Source of the DNA: Gordonia polyisoprenivorans NBRC 16320 = JCM 10675
GTDB lineage: Bacteria; Actinomycetota; Actinomycetes; Mycobacteriales; Mycobacteriaceae
NCBI RefSeq assembly: GCF_000241325.1
Contig: NZ_BAEI01000006.1
Coordinates: 62,001 to 126,000, forward strand
Reading direction: 5' to 3'
Length of the DNA: 64,000 nucleotides
The notes below the pieces were generated by a model. It did not search any database. It saw only the letters and a list, made by a program, of their open reading frames with translations, and was not told where the DNA came from. Made by a program: the position numbers and the translations under genes. Every line of letters starts with the position of its first letter. The first letter of the stretch is position 1. Below are positions 9,991 through 18,736 of this stretch, piece by piece.

Positions 9991-10971
9991 TCACCCGCCG
10001 CATCCGCCGCCACCGCCTCCACAGCTGGATCCGCCACTGCTGCAGCCACTCCAGCCCCCACCGCAACTGTGTGACGAACCCCCGTGATGCGAGCCGCCGT
10101 CGCTGCCGCCGTAGAAGGCGGACCCGAACCACGATGCTCCGCCGCTGCCCGTGGCACGTCGTGAACGGGCCTTTCTCACGACAGGTGTTGTGGGGGTGGC
10201 GATCCCCGGATCGGGGGCCGTCGTCGTCGGGCGGAGCAGCGGGTCGGCGGCCAGGCGCGGATCGAGGAGTGCAAGTGCTTCGATGCCGTGCAGGGCTGCG
10301 GCGACGGCGGCGTGGTGTGCTCCGAGGGTGGCGAGCGCGGGCCGGTACTGCGGCGCGAGCAACCTGTGCCGCCGGCGCAGTTCGGCGAGTACCGCCTCGC
10401 CGCGCGCGGTCCGCTCACGAGGATGGACTGCGCACCAGATACACACCGCGGCAAGGCATATCACGATGACGACGAGATAGCCGACCGGCTTGCGGTGCGC
10501 GAGGCCGGCCACGATCCGTGCGAGCCCGAGGACGAGTACCGGGATCAGGACGGCCACCCCGACCGCGCGTCGGCGTGCGTGGCGCAGGCCCACGTCAATG
10601 AGCTCCGAGTGCACCTGCCGCAACGGCACCGACACGTCACGCAAGGCACTCGTGCCGCGTCGCGCATAACGGTCACCGACCGCCCGGACAAACCGATCAT
10701 TCTGTGCGGGTGCAGCTTTCAGTCGATTGGTCACACGTCCGCTCGAGTTGATATAGCCGGCTGCCCGGAGTTGGGCGACCGCTGCGAGGACCGCATTCTC
10801 CTCGGAGACCAGTGCTCCGATCTGTGTGGGAGTGAGGTCGGGGAGATCATCGACCCGCTGATGGGCGGGACGTCGCCGCACGATGACGACGGCGAGAGCC
10901 GCCACCGAGATGACGGCATAGAGGGCGAGGAAGGTCGTGCTGGGGATACCCCAGGTGTCGGTACTGTTCAT
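9991..10971 (-). CDS. Membrane protein with Gly/Ser/Cys-rich tail (TIGR04222-like)
   Basis: 326 aa. A hydrophobic N-terminus (about 9-30) is followed by a conserved cytoplasmic-looking region with DLTPTQIGALVSEENAVLAAV, two more membrane segments near 125-170, a soluble region near 180-260, and a tail of about 50 residues made of Gly, Ser, His and Cys (GGSSHSCGGGWSGCSSGG and so on, five Cys). This layout fits actinobacterial proteins I know as TIGR04222, often found near DUF692 genes. The low-complexity tail could be the substrate of the MNIO enzyme next door. Start chosen at MNSTDTWG; an ATG 13 codons earlier is possible. Confidence 0.78.
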   Translation of the reverse strand: MNSTDTWGIPSTTFLALYAVISVAALAVVIVRRRPAHQRVDDLPDLTPTQIGALVSEENAVLAAVAQLRAAGYINSSGRVTNRLKAAPAQNDRFVRAVGDRYARRGTSALRDVSVPLRQVHSELIDVGLRHARRRAVGVAVLIPVLVLGLARIVAGLAHRKPVGYLVVIVICLAAVCIWCAVHPRERTARGEAVLAELRRRHRLLAPQYRPALATLGAHHAAVAAALHGIEALALLDPRLAADPLLRPTTTAPDPGIATPTTPVVRKARSRRATGSGGASWFGSAFYGGSDGGSHHGGSSHSCGGGWSGCSSGGSSCGGGGGGCGG

Positions 10972-11272
10972 GGTGTCACCGGCTTTCTCCCGGTGCGCAC
11001 GCCTCGCCACGAGGCATGCGCGGAGGTGAACCCGCGATTACGAGGCGCGGGGAAAGGCATCGTCGGCCGGCGCGACGTTGCGCAGGCCCGACACTCGTTG
11101 CGGCGGCGGCCGTTCGGTTACTACTTCTCGGCCCGAGAGTCACTGCGTGTCAGGTGATCTCAGTATCTACGCGGCGTGCGAATGCGCCAGTGGTGAAGGC
11201 CTGCCGTGGCCGATTCGTGACCGATTCCATCGGATGCTCACAGATATCGATCCGGTGAGCTGGGGCGATGTG
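10972..11272 (-). other. 301-bp gap upstream of the Gly/Cys-tail membrane protein
   Basis: No gene was found. On the minus strand it must hold the promoter for the MNIO unit and the 3' end of the cdh transcript. A CTGACA around 11150 and a TAGTAA about 22 bp later are poorly spaced, so no promoter can be named with confidence. Confidence 0.4.
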
Positions 11273-12211
11273 TCAGGGTTTGTTGGCCGGCCAGTTGTAG
11301 ATGAAGTCCAGCAGACCCGTCCCCGGCCCCTTGGGGGTCTTCAGTGCCGTGCTGTTGATCAGGTAGTAGGTGCTCCCGATGCCGGTCCACACGGCTCCGA
11401 CGACCTGGTGTTCCATGCTCTCGGTCGCCGGGAGGACCTTCGCGAGTTCGGCGAACAGATTCGGCAGCGCCCCGGTGTACTTCACCACCCGGAACCAGGC
11501 GGTCTTGCGCAGCGGGGTCTTGTGGCGATCGTTGATGCGCAGTTCGACGTTGGCCTGCGGCGACATCCAGTCGCTGATCTTGGTGACCGGTTGGATCTGC
11601 CGGAGATCACTGAACGTCGGATAGAAGACCTGGGACAGGTGGATGTGGAGTTGGTCCTGGCCTCGTCGGTCCTTGGAGTTGACGCCCAGCGCGAGTGGGG
11701 AGGACGGCTTGGCCGGGATGTTCGCGACGGCCTCGCGCCACGCACCGGCCCACCAGTTGGGCGGATCGTGGCGCAGGTAGCTGCATTCGATACCCGAGAT
11801 GCGATTGGTCGGCATGAGCAGGATGTCGTTGTTGCCGTGCGGGTTGTCGCCGCCTCGTCGGATCGCGTAGTAGCGGTTGGGACTCGCCGAGATCTGCTTG
11901 ACGTAGAGGTTGGACCCGGGCTGGGCGGGCGTGCACCCTTTGACCTGATCCCACAGCCAGAAACGGGCGTTCGTCTTGCCCGAGTCCGACGGGCTGCCGC
12001 AGTCGGGTGGGGGAGCACCCCACGCGATGCCGGCGACGCCCGTTCCGGCGACCGCGCCGACGCCGAGGGCGGCCGTCGTGGTGAGGAAGGTGCGCCGACT
12101 CAACCCGCGGCTCGGAGTGGATGCGCCCGGCAAGGGGGTGGAGTCGCTGTCCATGGCCGGCCCTCTCACCGATGAGCCCGGCTGGTCGGCCGGTTGCTCC
12201 GTCTGAGCCAT
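11273..12211 (-). CDS. cdh: Tat-exported CDP-diacylglycerol diphosphatase
   Basis: 312 aa member of the Cdh family, which splits CDP-diacylglycerol into phosphatidate and CMP and belongs to the HIT-like fold. The N-terminus carries a twin-arginine signal (GLSRRTFLTTTAALGVGAVA, about residues 36-55), so the enzyme should act outside the membrane. Family blocks are DILLMPTNRISGIECSYL, NWWAGAWREAVANIP, ALGVNSKDRRGQDQLHIHLS (HxH active site), and a C-terminal hydrophobic block. ATG at 12211 gives a long pre-signal region; an internal Met 19 codons on is an alternative. It is divergent from the mycolyltransferase-like gene. Confidence 0.86.
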   Translation of the reverse strand: MAQTEQPADQPGSSVRGPAMDSDSTPLPGASTPSRGLSRRTFLTTTAALGVGAVAGTGVAGIAWGAPPPDCGSPSDSGKTNARFWLWDQVKGCTPAQPGSNLYVKQISASPNRYYAIRRGGDNPHGNNDILLMPTNRISGIECSYLRHDPPNWWAGAWREAVANIPAKPSSPLALGVNSKDRRGQDQLHIHLSQVFYPTFSDLRQIQPVTKISDWMSPQANVELRINDRHKTPLRKTAWFRVVKYTGALPNLFAELAKVLPATESMEHQVVGAVWTGIGSTYYLINSTALKTPKGPGTGLLDFIYNWPANKP

Positions 12212-12431
12212 GAGTGTGCCAGTCGGCGAAGGCCCCGGTTACTCGAACGCCGAAATCGATTCAGGTTTTCCACATGTTTCGCTCAGCGAATTCCGAGCTA
12301 CTTAGACCTCATAAGTCACACTAGTAACATTACGTCACAATTGCCACTTGGGTAACCGACTGGTCTCAATGTCGGTGCCCTGTGGTCACGAGCCTGGTGA
12401 CAGCGGTCCGCACCGCCCTAATGTCCTGGGC
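12212..12431. promoter_or_regulatory. Divergent promoter region, cdh and mycolyltransferase-like gene
   Basis: This 220-bp gap is clearly more A/T-rich than its surroundings near 12250-12350. TAACAT at 12325-12330 fits a plus-strand TAnnnT -10 box; the -35 is weak. If the downstream gene starts at one of its earlier ATGs (12348 or 12369), its leader would be very short. Confidence 0.4.
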
Positions 12432-13403
12432 GTGCGTTCAAGTCTGAGACGGTCGGTCCACAAGCGCCTGGGCCGGCGAATCGTCGCCGCGACCATCGTG
12501 GCGTCGGCGTTGGTGATCTCCCTGTCCAGTGGTGTCGGTGACGCCGATGCGGCATCGCTGAACCGGATCTCGGTCGGGGGGTGCGGGATGCCCGCGAGCC
12601 CGGTCGACATCTGGGCCCGGCCGGGCAACTACAAGACGGTGATCGCCCTCGATGGACTACGAGCCACCAGCGACATGAGCGGCTGGCGTCATGAGACCAA
12701 CATCGCCCGCCTGGCCGACTCGGGCGTCAACGTCGTCGAACCCGTCGGTGGACTCGCGAGTTTCTACACCAACTGGGACACCGCCAGCCCGGGCAACAAG
12801 ATCAAGTACCGCTACATGTGGACCTGCCGGTTGGACCGGATCGTCGCCGCCCTGGACGCGCGCGGGCTCGCCGTCGGGCCGTGGGGCAAGTACGCCATCA
12901 TGGGCATCTCGATGGGCGGCGGCTCGGCGATGATCTACGGTGCGTATCACCGCAACCGGATCTCGCATGTGTTCTCGATGTCGGGTTACGTGAACCTGTC
13001 GGCCCCGACGATGCGCGAGGCCGTGCGCCTGGCGTTGATCGACGCAGGCGTCGAAGCCGGGATGGGTCCGTTCAGCGCGGATGCGATGTGGGGCCCGCCG
13101 TGGAGCGATCGCTGGCAGCGCAACGACGCACTCGTCCAGTTGCCGCGGATGCGCGGGATGAAGATCCGGGTCGCCGCAGGATCAGCCGCCTGGGGCCGCT
13201 ACAACACCGACGCCGTCAACTCCGTGAAGGGCACCCCGCTCGAGGCGGTCGCACTGGCGCAGACCCGGTCATTCGAGGTGGGCGCCGCACTGCAGGGCAT
13301 CCGGATCACCACCGACTTCCCCACCGTGGGGACACACACCTGGGGTTACTGGCAGGACATGGTCTGGCGCGCCAAGAACTCCGGCTGGTTCCGGGACCGC
13401 TGA
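12432..13403 (+). CDS. Secreted mycolyltransferase-like esterase (antigen 85 family)
   Basis: 323 aa from GTG 12432, chosen because it begins a positive region and a hydrophobic signal segment (RRIVAATIVASALVISLSSG); in-frame ATGs lie at 12348 and 12369. The mature part matches the antigen-85/corynomycolyl-transferase fold: VIALDGLRA, TNWDTASPGN, the nucleophile elbow GISMGGGSA with Ser near 160, and C-terminal GTHTWGYWQ with the catalytic His. These enzymes move mycolic acids onto trehalose or arabinogalactan outside the cell. Two Cys (GGCGMP and WTCRLD) may pair as in the family. Exact substrate unknown. Confidence 0.87.
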   Translation: MRSSLRRSVHKRLGRRIVAATIVASALVISLSSGVGDADAASLNRISVGGCGMPASPVDIWARPGNYKTVIALDGLRATSDMSGWRHETNIARLADSGVNVVEPVGGLASFYTNWDTASPGNKIKYRYMWTCRLDRIVAALDARGLAVGPWGKYAIMGISMGGGSAMIYGAYHRNRISHVFSMSGYVNLSAPTMREAVRLALIDAGVEAGMGPFSADAMWGPPWSDRWQRNDALVQLPRMRGMKIRVAAGSAAWGRYNTDAVNSVKGTPLEAVALAQTRSFEVGAALQGIRITTDFPTVGTHTWGYWQDMVWRAKNSGWFRDR

Positions 13404-13470
13404 TTCACCGGACAGGCGCCGACAGGGGATGCGGCGCCTTGCCTGGGGTGATCGGCGGGTGCGTGGCGGA

Positions 13471-13528
13471 ACCGTCGACGACGTGGCATCGGACCCTCCT
13501 CGGGGTCGGGTACCGCGTCGTCGACGGT
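13471..13528. terminator. Two-lobed hairpin between convergent genes
   Basis: ACCGTCGACGACG (13471-13483) and CGTCGTCGACGGT (13516-13528) form a perfect 13-bp stem. The 32-nt loop holds a smaller GACCC/GGGTC stem (about 13492-13507). It lies between the mycolyltransferase-like gene (+) and the LuxR gene (-), so it could end both. It lacks a T-run. Confidence 0.65.
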
Positions 13529-13546
13529 GCCGTCAGGAGTTCGAAC

Positions 13547-13864
13547 TCACCACTCGTCGAGTGAGACGTAACCGTCCTGGATCGCGCGGGCGAACAACGC
13601 CGACTTGGTGTTCGCCGCCCGGCCCACCGCCTCGTACTTGGCCCGGATGCGTGCCACGTGGGTGCTCACCGTCGACACACTGATGAACAGCGCCTTGGCG
13701 GCCTCCTGTTTGGACTCGGCGCGCAACCAGGCGACGAGCACCTCGACCTCGCGGCGTGAGAGGTCGGGACGTCGGCTCGCGGGACGGTTCACCGCATAGA
13801 GGTGGCGGTGGCGGGGATCGAGATGGGGGTGGGGTCGGGAATCGTGCTGGGGTCGCCGATGCAA
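13547..13864 (-). CDS. Short LuxR-type HTH regulator
   Basis: About 105 aa. The C-terminal two thirds form a LuxR/NarL helix-turn-helix: DLSRREVEVLVAWLRAESKQ, AAKALFISVSTVSTHVARIR, then KYEAVGRAANTKSALFARA. There is no receiver or ligand domain in front, so it resembles stand-alone GerE-like regulators. The N-terminus is His/Pro/Arg-rich. The start is a TTG at 13864, selected because GAGGAG lies six bases upstream; a later GTG is possible. The frame stays open far upstream but there overlaps the large STAND gene on the other strand. It is divergent from that gene and may control it. Confidence 0.72.
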   Translation of the reverse strand: MHRRPQHDSRPHPHLDPRHRHLYAVNRPASRRPDLSRREVEVLVAWLRAESKQEAAKALFISVSTVSTHVARIRAKYEAVGRAANTKSALFARAIQDGYVSLDEW

Positions 13865-14084
13865 CGGCGGCTCCTCGGTACCGGGGATGATGGTGACCTC
13901 CTGATGGATTCGCGCCGCAGCCCGACTCGCCGACGCGCAATGGATCGCGGTGTAGTCCGCGCGGACCAATCTTGGTGCGGAGGGGATGACGAAGCGCGCC
14001 GCAGTGGCTGAGAATCGGAAGTCGATACATTTCTCGATACGCTGACCAGCGCGAATCTGGTCCGACGACAGGACTCCTCTCGCC

Positions 14085-17000
14085 ATGGGACCCGATGCCG
14101 TGCACACCCGCGACGAGCTCGGCCGCGCCCTCACCGGACTCCGCGAGCGGTCCGGGATGAGTGTGCGCGACGTCGCGTCCGACGCCGACGCGCTCCTGGG
14201 CACGGTCGCCGGATGGTTCGCCGGACAGCACGCCCCGACACGGGCGAGCCGGGAGATGTTCGAGCGTGTCCTCGCCGCGTGTGGCGTCGTCGAGGACGCC
14301 GACGTCCAGCAGTGGTGGGCCGCGGCCGAGCGGTCGTCGCGGCGCACCCGCAAGTCGGCGTCGTCGGTGTCACCGTACCGGGGCTTTGCTCCGTTCTCGG
14401 CCGACGACGGGGCCTGGTTCTTCGGTCGCGACGAACTGATCGACCGGCTCGCCGAGATGGTCCGCTCCCGGCTTCCCGAGACGGTGCCCGGGCCCGGCCC
14501 GGAGCCGGACCAGTCGGTCGGAGAGGGTGGGCCCGACTGGCTGCACGGCGTCGCGGTGGTCGGGGCGTCGGGGGTGGGTAAGTCCTCGCTCGTCCGGGCC
14601 GGCCTGTTGCCGCGCATCGGTACCGAGGAGCCGTTCCTCGATTGGCGCGCGGCGGTCATGGTGCCCGGCGACGACCCTGTCACCGCGCTCGAGCAGGCCG
14701 CGGCAACTCTCGACGAGACGCCCGGCGACGGCCCGGCGCTGCTCGTGATCGATCAGCTCGAGGAGCTGTGGACCCAGGGTGATTCCGCCGGGCGGGCGCG
14801 GCTGACCACCCGGCTGGCCGAGTTCGCCGCGCGCCGGCGCACCGTGGTGATCGGGGTGTTGCGCGCCGACTTCTACGAACGTGCCGCCGCCGGTCCGATC
14901 ATCGCCTCGGTGCTGGCCAACTCGCAGCTACTCGTCACCCCGATGTTGCCCGCACAACTGCGGGAGGTGATCGTGCGGCCCGCCGAGGTCGCCGGGCTCA
15001 CCGTGGACGACGATCTGGTGACCATGCTGCTCGACGACGTGGCGCCGTCGACGAGCGTGCGGCCGGTCGGCGCGGGTGTACTCCCACTGCTGTCCCATGC
15101 CCTGCGCGCCACGTGGGAGAAGTCTGATCGCCGACGACTCACGGTGCGTGACTACGTCTCGACCGGCCGCATCTCGGGAGCCGTCGAACAGACCGCGGAG
15201 TCGGTGTATGACTCACTCGACGACGCGCAGCGGGCCGTGGCGCGCCGAATCCTGTTGGAAATGGTCAACGTCGACGAGGAGACCGTCACCCGGCGCACCG
15301 TCCGGCTCGCCGATCTCGACGCCGACGACCCGGCCGGGGACAACCGTCATGTGCTCGAGACGTTCGCCGCGGCACGTCTGGTCACGGTGACGACCTCGCA
15401 CGCCCAGGTCGCGCACGAGGCGCTGCTGACGGCCTGGCCGCGGCTGGGCGAATGGATCGACGCCGACCGCGAACGGCTGTTGCTGCGGCGTCGACTACAG
15501 ACCCTGCGGGACACGTGGGAGTCCAACGGACGGCCCGACGACCTGCTGCCGATGCGGGCTCGGCTGGAGATGTTCCGGCCGCTCGCCGACGACGGCTCCT
15601 CGCTGGATCAGGCCAGCCGTGGCTTCCTGGAGGCCGGTGAGGCGCGGGTACGCGCCCAGGACGCCCAGGAACGACGCCGCAGTCGGCAGCTGCGCCGAAT
15701 CGCTTTGACCGCCGGGGTCTTCGGCATCGTGGCGGTCACCGCAGCGGTCATCGCGGTGATCACCGGCGTGCATGCGGTGGGTCAGCGCGAGCAGGCCGAG
15801 GCCGCCCGGAATCAGGCGCTGAGCCGACAGCTGGCCATCCAGTCGAGCGAGTTGGAGGATCGTGACCCGTTTCTCGCCGCGCAGCTGGCCATGGTCGCCT
15901 ATCAGACCTCGCCGACCCTCGAGGCGCGGTCGCGGTTGATCGACGCGACCGGTCACGGTGTCCCGAATCGCTTTGTCGGTGAGGGCGGATCGGTGCTGCT
16001 GGCCCGCTCGGGGTCATTGCTCGTCGCCGCCGGAGGCGGCGGGCAGGTGCGGCTGTTCGACGTGTCCGACCGCGGGATCAACCGGCAGGTCACCACCTTC
16101 CGCGCGCCCGGCGGCGGCGGTCGATTGGGTGGGGTCGCGATCCTGCCGGGGACGTCGACGGTGCTTCTCGGCGGTCGCGGCACCCTCACCGCCTGGAATG
16201 TCGCCGACCCCGCACACCCGGTGCGCGCCTTTGATTTCCCGGCCGTCGGCGGCGACGTCAACGCGCTCTCGGTGAGTCCCGACGGCCGGTTCGTCGTCGC
16301 CAGCGTGCCCGAGGTCGGGGTGCAGGTGTGGGTGAACTCGGACGGGACGTGGCGTCCGGTGCCGTTGCCGGGCAAGGTCGCCGGCGTCGCCGGCGCGGCC
16401 GCGTTCAGTCCCGACGGCCGTTCGCTGGCCACCAGCAGCGCCAACCGTCGCATCGATCTGTGGCGCATCGACGGCGACGACATCGTCGCGACGGGCGAGA
16501 TCCCGCTCGATGCGTGGCGCGACAACGAACTCGCGCAGGGCCTGACCTACACGCCGGACGGTACGCGGCTGGTGGCGGCACTGCGCAGCCGCGTGATCGA
16601 CGTCGTCGACGTCTCCGATCCGGCCGCTCCGCGTAAGGTCGCGGGGTTCGGCGGTTTCGACAGCTACGTGACGGCGGTGGCCGTCAACGCCGCCGGCACC
16701 GAGATCGCGGGCGCGGGCGCCGACAACACACTGCGGATCTTCGACCTGACCAACCCCTCGGCCGCTCCCCGGATCCTCACGGCTGCATCGAACGCGGTCT
16801 CGGTGGTGTTCGCCGGAGACCATGTGATCGCATCCAGTGATGATGGGCGGGTACAGGATTGGCCGCCGACGTCGAATCGGACGGTGATCGGGACCAACAG
16901 CGTCTACCAGATCCCGGCGAACGGCTCGACGACCCGGCTGCTCGCCGCCGACAGCGGCACCGATGGGCGGATCACCCAGTGGGACATCGAGTCCGACGGG

Positions 17001-17909
17001 CTGAGTCGCGCCGGACCGGATCTCGTTCCGCCGCCGGGCATGGTGTATTCGGGAGCGGTGACGCTGTCGCCGTCGGGCCGGATCGCGACCATGGGGACGG
17101 TCACCGGAGCGGTGCAGTTCGCCGACATGTCCGATCCCGCCGACCCGCACCTGGTGGGCTCGGTCGACGCGCAGCACACCCTCAACGAGACCGTGGACTA
17201 CAGCGAACGGTCGCATCTGGCCGTGACCGGGGCCACCGACAGCAACATCGTCACCGTCATCGATGCCTCGGATCTAGCTGGGCCCAAGGTGGTTTCGACC
17301 TTCGACGCCGGCGGCGGGGTGTGGTGGACGACGCTGAGCCCCGACGGTCGCCGGGTCGCGGTGGCGACCTCCACCGGTGTCGTGCAACTGGTGGATCTCA
17401 CCGATCCGGCGGCACCACGGGCATATCCGCATCCGATCGACTTCGAGGGCGCGGCGCTCGCGGTGCGCTTCTCCGCCCACGGCGACCGGATCGTGGCGAC
17501 CTCGGAGGAACGTGCGGTCGTCGTCGCCGACGTCTCGAATCCGCAAGCGCCGCATACCATTGCGACATTGACCGGCCCGGCGGGCCAGCTCTACAGCGCC
17601 GGTTTCTCCGCCGACGGTTCCCACGTGATCGCCGGTGGCGGGAATTCGGAGGTGTGGGTGTGGAATCTGGCCGACGGAGGGTCGGCGGAGGTCGTGTTGC
17701 GCTCGTTCCCCGGACGGGTTTATGACGTGCGATTCGCGCCCGGTGATCGGATCCTCGCCGCCGGTGAGGCAGGGGTGATCGAGTCGTGGGAGCTCGATAC
17801 CGGTGCGATCATCGACGCCCAGTGTGCGCAGACCGGCGATCAGATCACCGAGGAGGAATGGGCCACCTACGTCCACGGCATGGGCTATCAGCCTCCGTGC
17901 CGCCGGTGA
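14085..17909 (+). CDS. HTH - STAND NTPase - WD40 giant sensor protein
   Basis: 1274 aa. Residues 1-75 look like an XRE-type helix-turn-helix (LGRALTGLRERSGMSVRDVA). A short linker leads to SPYRGFAPFSADDGAWFFGR, the usual entry to the nSTAND1 module. The P-loop GASGVGKSS is near 158-166 and Walker B LLVIDQLEEL near 218-227. Winged-helix and HAHEALLTAWPRL-like segments (AHEALLTAWPRLGEW) follow, then one membrane helix at about 537-560, and a C-terminal beta-propeller with SPDGR-type WD repeats from about 640 to the end. Such proteins sense a signal through the propeller and switch by nucleotide-driven assembly. With only one helix, the propeller is probably outside the cell. Target unknown. Confidence 0.88.
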   Translation: MGPDAVHTRDELGRALTGLRERSGMSVRDVASDADALLGTVAGWFAGQHAPTRASREMFERVLAACGVVEDADVQQWWAAAERSSRRTRKSASSVSPYRGFAPFSADDGAWFFGRDELIDRLAEMVRSRLPETVPGPGPEPDQSVGEGGPDWLHGVAVVGASGVGKSSLVRAGLLPRIGTEEPFLDWRAAVMVPGDDPVTALEQAAATLDETPGDGPALLVIDQLEELWTQGDSAGRARLTTRLAEFAARRRTVVIGVLRADFYERAAAGPIIASVLANSQLLVTPMLPAQLREVIVRPAEVAGLTVDDDLVTMLLDDVAPSTSVRPVGAGVLPLLSHALRATWEKSDRRRLTVRDYVSTGRISGAVEQTAESVYDSLDDAQRAVARRILLEMVNVDEETVTRRTVRLADLDADDPAGDNRHVLETFAAARLVTVTTSHAQVAHEALLTAWPRLGEWIDADRERLLLRRRLQTLRDTWESNGRPDDLLPMRARLEMFRPLADDGSSLDQASRGFLEAGEARVRAQDAQERRRSRQLRRIALTAGVFGIVAVTAAVIAVITGVHAVGQREQAEAARNQALSRQLAIQSSELEDRDPFLAAQLAMVAYQTSPTLEARSRLIDATGHGVPNRFVGEGGSVLLARSGSLLVAAGGGGQVRLFDVSDRGINRQVTTFRAPGGGGRLGGVAILPGTSTVLLGGRGTLTAWNVADPAHPVRAFDFPAVGGDVNALSVSPDGRFVVASVPEVGVQVWVNSDGTWRPVPLPGKVAGVAGAAAFSPDGRSLATSSANRRIDLWRIDGDDIVATGEIPLDAWRDNELAQGLTYTPDGTRLVAALRSRVIDVVDVSDPAAPRKVAGFGGFDSYVTAVAVNAAGTEIAGAGADNTLRIFDLTNPSAAPRILTAASNAVSVVFAGDHVIASSDDGRVQDWPPTSNRTVIGTNSVYQIPANGSTTRLLAADSGTDGRITQWDIESDGLSRAGPDLVPPPGMVYSGAVTLSPSGRIATMGTVTGAVQFADMSDPADPHLVGSVDAQHTLNETVDYSERSHLAVTGATDSNIVTVIDASDLAGPKVVSTFDAGGGVWWTTLSPDGRRVAVATSTGVVQLVDLTDPAAPRAYPHPIDFEGAALAVRFSAHGDRIVATSEERAVVVADVSNPQAPHTIATLTGPAGQLYSAGFSADGSHVIAGGGNSEVWVWNLADGGSAEVVLRSFPGRVYDVRFAPGDRILAAGEAGVIESWELDTGAIIDAQCAQTGDQITEEEWATYVHGMGYQPPCRR

Positions 17910-17964
17910 TCGCGGCCGTGGGGGCCCGTCCGGGGTAGGTATCGACGCTGGTAACTTGGGCCCA

Positions 17965-18723
17965 ATGCGGTTGTTGCAGCGCCCCATCGGGCACGGCGAG
18001 CTCACCCTCGCGGTCGCCGTCGACGGCGATCTCGCCGACAGCCGCACTCCGCCGGTCCTGCTGGTCCACGGGATGGGCAGCGACCACAGCACCTGGCGGC
18101 CCTTCGCGTCGATCCTGCGCCGCGCCGGCCGCGCGGTCATCGCGGTCGACCTGCGTGGACACGGCCGCAGCGGCCGTCCGGGGGACTACGCGCTGGAAGC
18201 CTTCGCCGCCGACCTGGGATTCGTGCTCGACGAGCTCGATGTGGAGCGGGCCGACGTGGTCGGTCACTCGCTCGGTGCGCACGCGGCACTGCGCGTGGCG
18301 ATGAACGATCCCGGCCGGGTCCGGTCGCTGGTGCTCGAGGAAGTGCCACCGATGCCACGCGACCAGGCCGATCTCGACGAGGAGATCGTCATGTCGTCGG
18401 GCTTCGGTGAACGCGTACGCGGTATCGGCGCCCTGATGCGCAACCCGATGCCGGTGGTCCGATTCGATCGCGCCGTGGGAACGCAGGTCGGCGCCGAGTT
18501 CGAGCGCGCCGACCCGCAGTGGTGGGGGCGTCTGGCCGCGGTGTCGGCGCGGACCCAGGTCATCTCCGGTGGTCCGCGTAGCTTTCTGCCCCCGCAGCAT
18601 CTGCAGTCCGTGGCGCAGGCCTTGCCCGACGGCCGCTTCGACGTCATCGACGCGGGCCACTCGGTCCATCGGGACCGTCGTCGCGAATTCACCGCGAAGG
18701 CAGGCGCTTTCCTGGCGCAGTGA
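17965..18723 (+). CDS. Alpha/beta hydrolase
   Basis: 252 aa. It has the fold's oxyanion motif VLLVHGMGSDHSTW near residue 30, DLRGHGRSGRPGDY, the nucleophile elbow VVGHSLGAHAA (Ser near 100) and the catalytic His in DAGHSVHRD near 235. The start ATG at 17965 follows a TAACTT -10-like box at 17952 by 7 bp with no Shine-Dalgarno, so the mRNA may be leaderless. The substrate cannot be inferred. Only 13 bp separate its end from the convergent oxygenase gene. Confidence 0.85.
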   Translation: MRLLQRPIGHGELTLAVAVDGDLADSRTPPVLLVHGMGSDHSTWRPFASILRRAGRAVIAVDLRGHGRSGRPGDYALEAFAADLGFVLDELDVERADVVGHSLGAHAALRVAMNDPGRVRSLVLEEVPPMPRDQADLDEEIVMSSGFGERVRGIGALMRNPMPVVRFDRAVGTQVGAEFERADPQWWGRLAAVSARTQVISGGPRSFLPPQHLQSVAQALPDGRFDVIDAGHSVHRDRRREFTAKAGAFLAQ

Positions 18724-18736
18724 CGCCGGCAGCCCC

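Noticed and set aside
13865..14683. Longer N-terminus for the LuxR regulator
   Set aside because: The frame is open but overlaps the start of the STAND gene and shows no domain. The TTG at 13864 has a good ribosome site.
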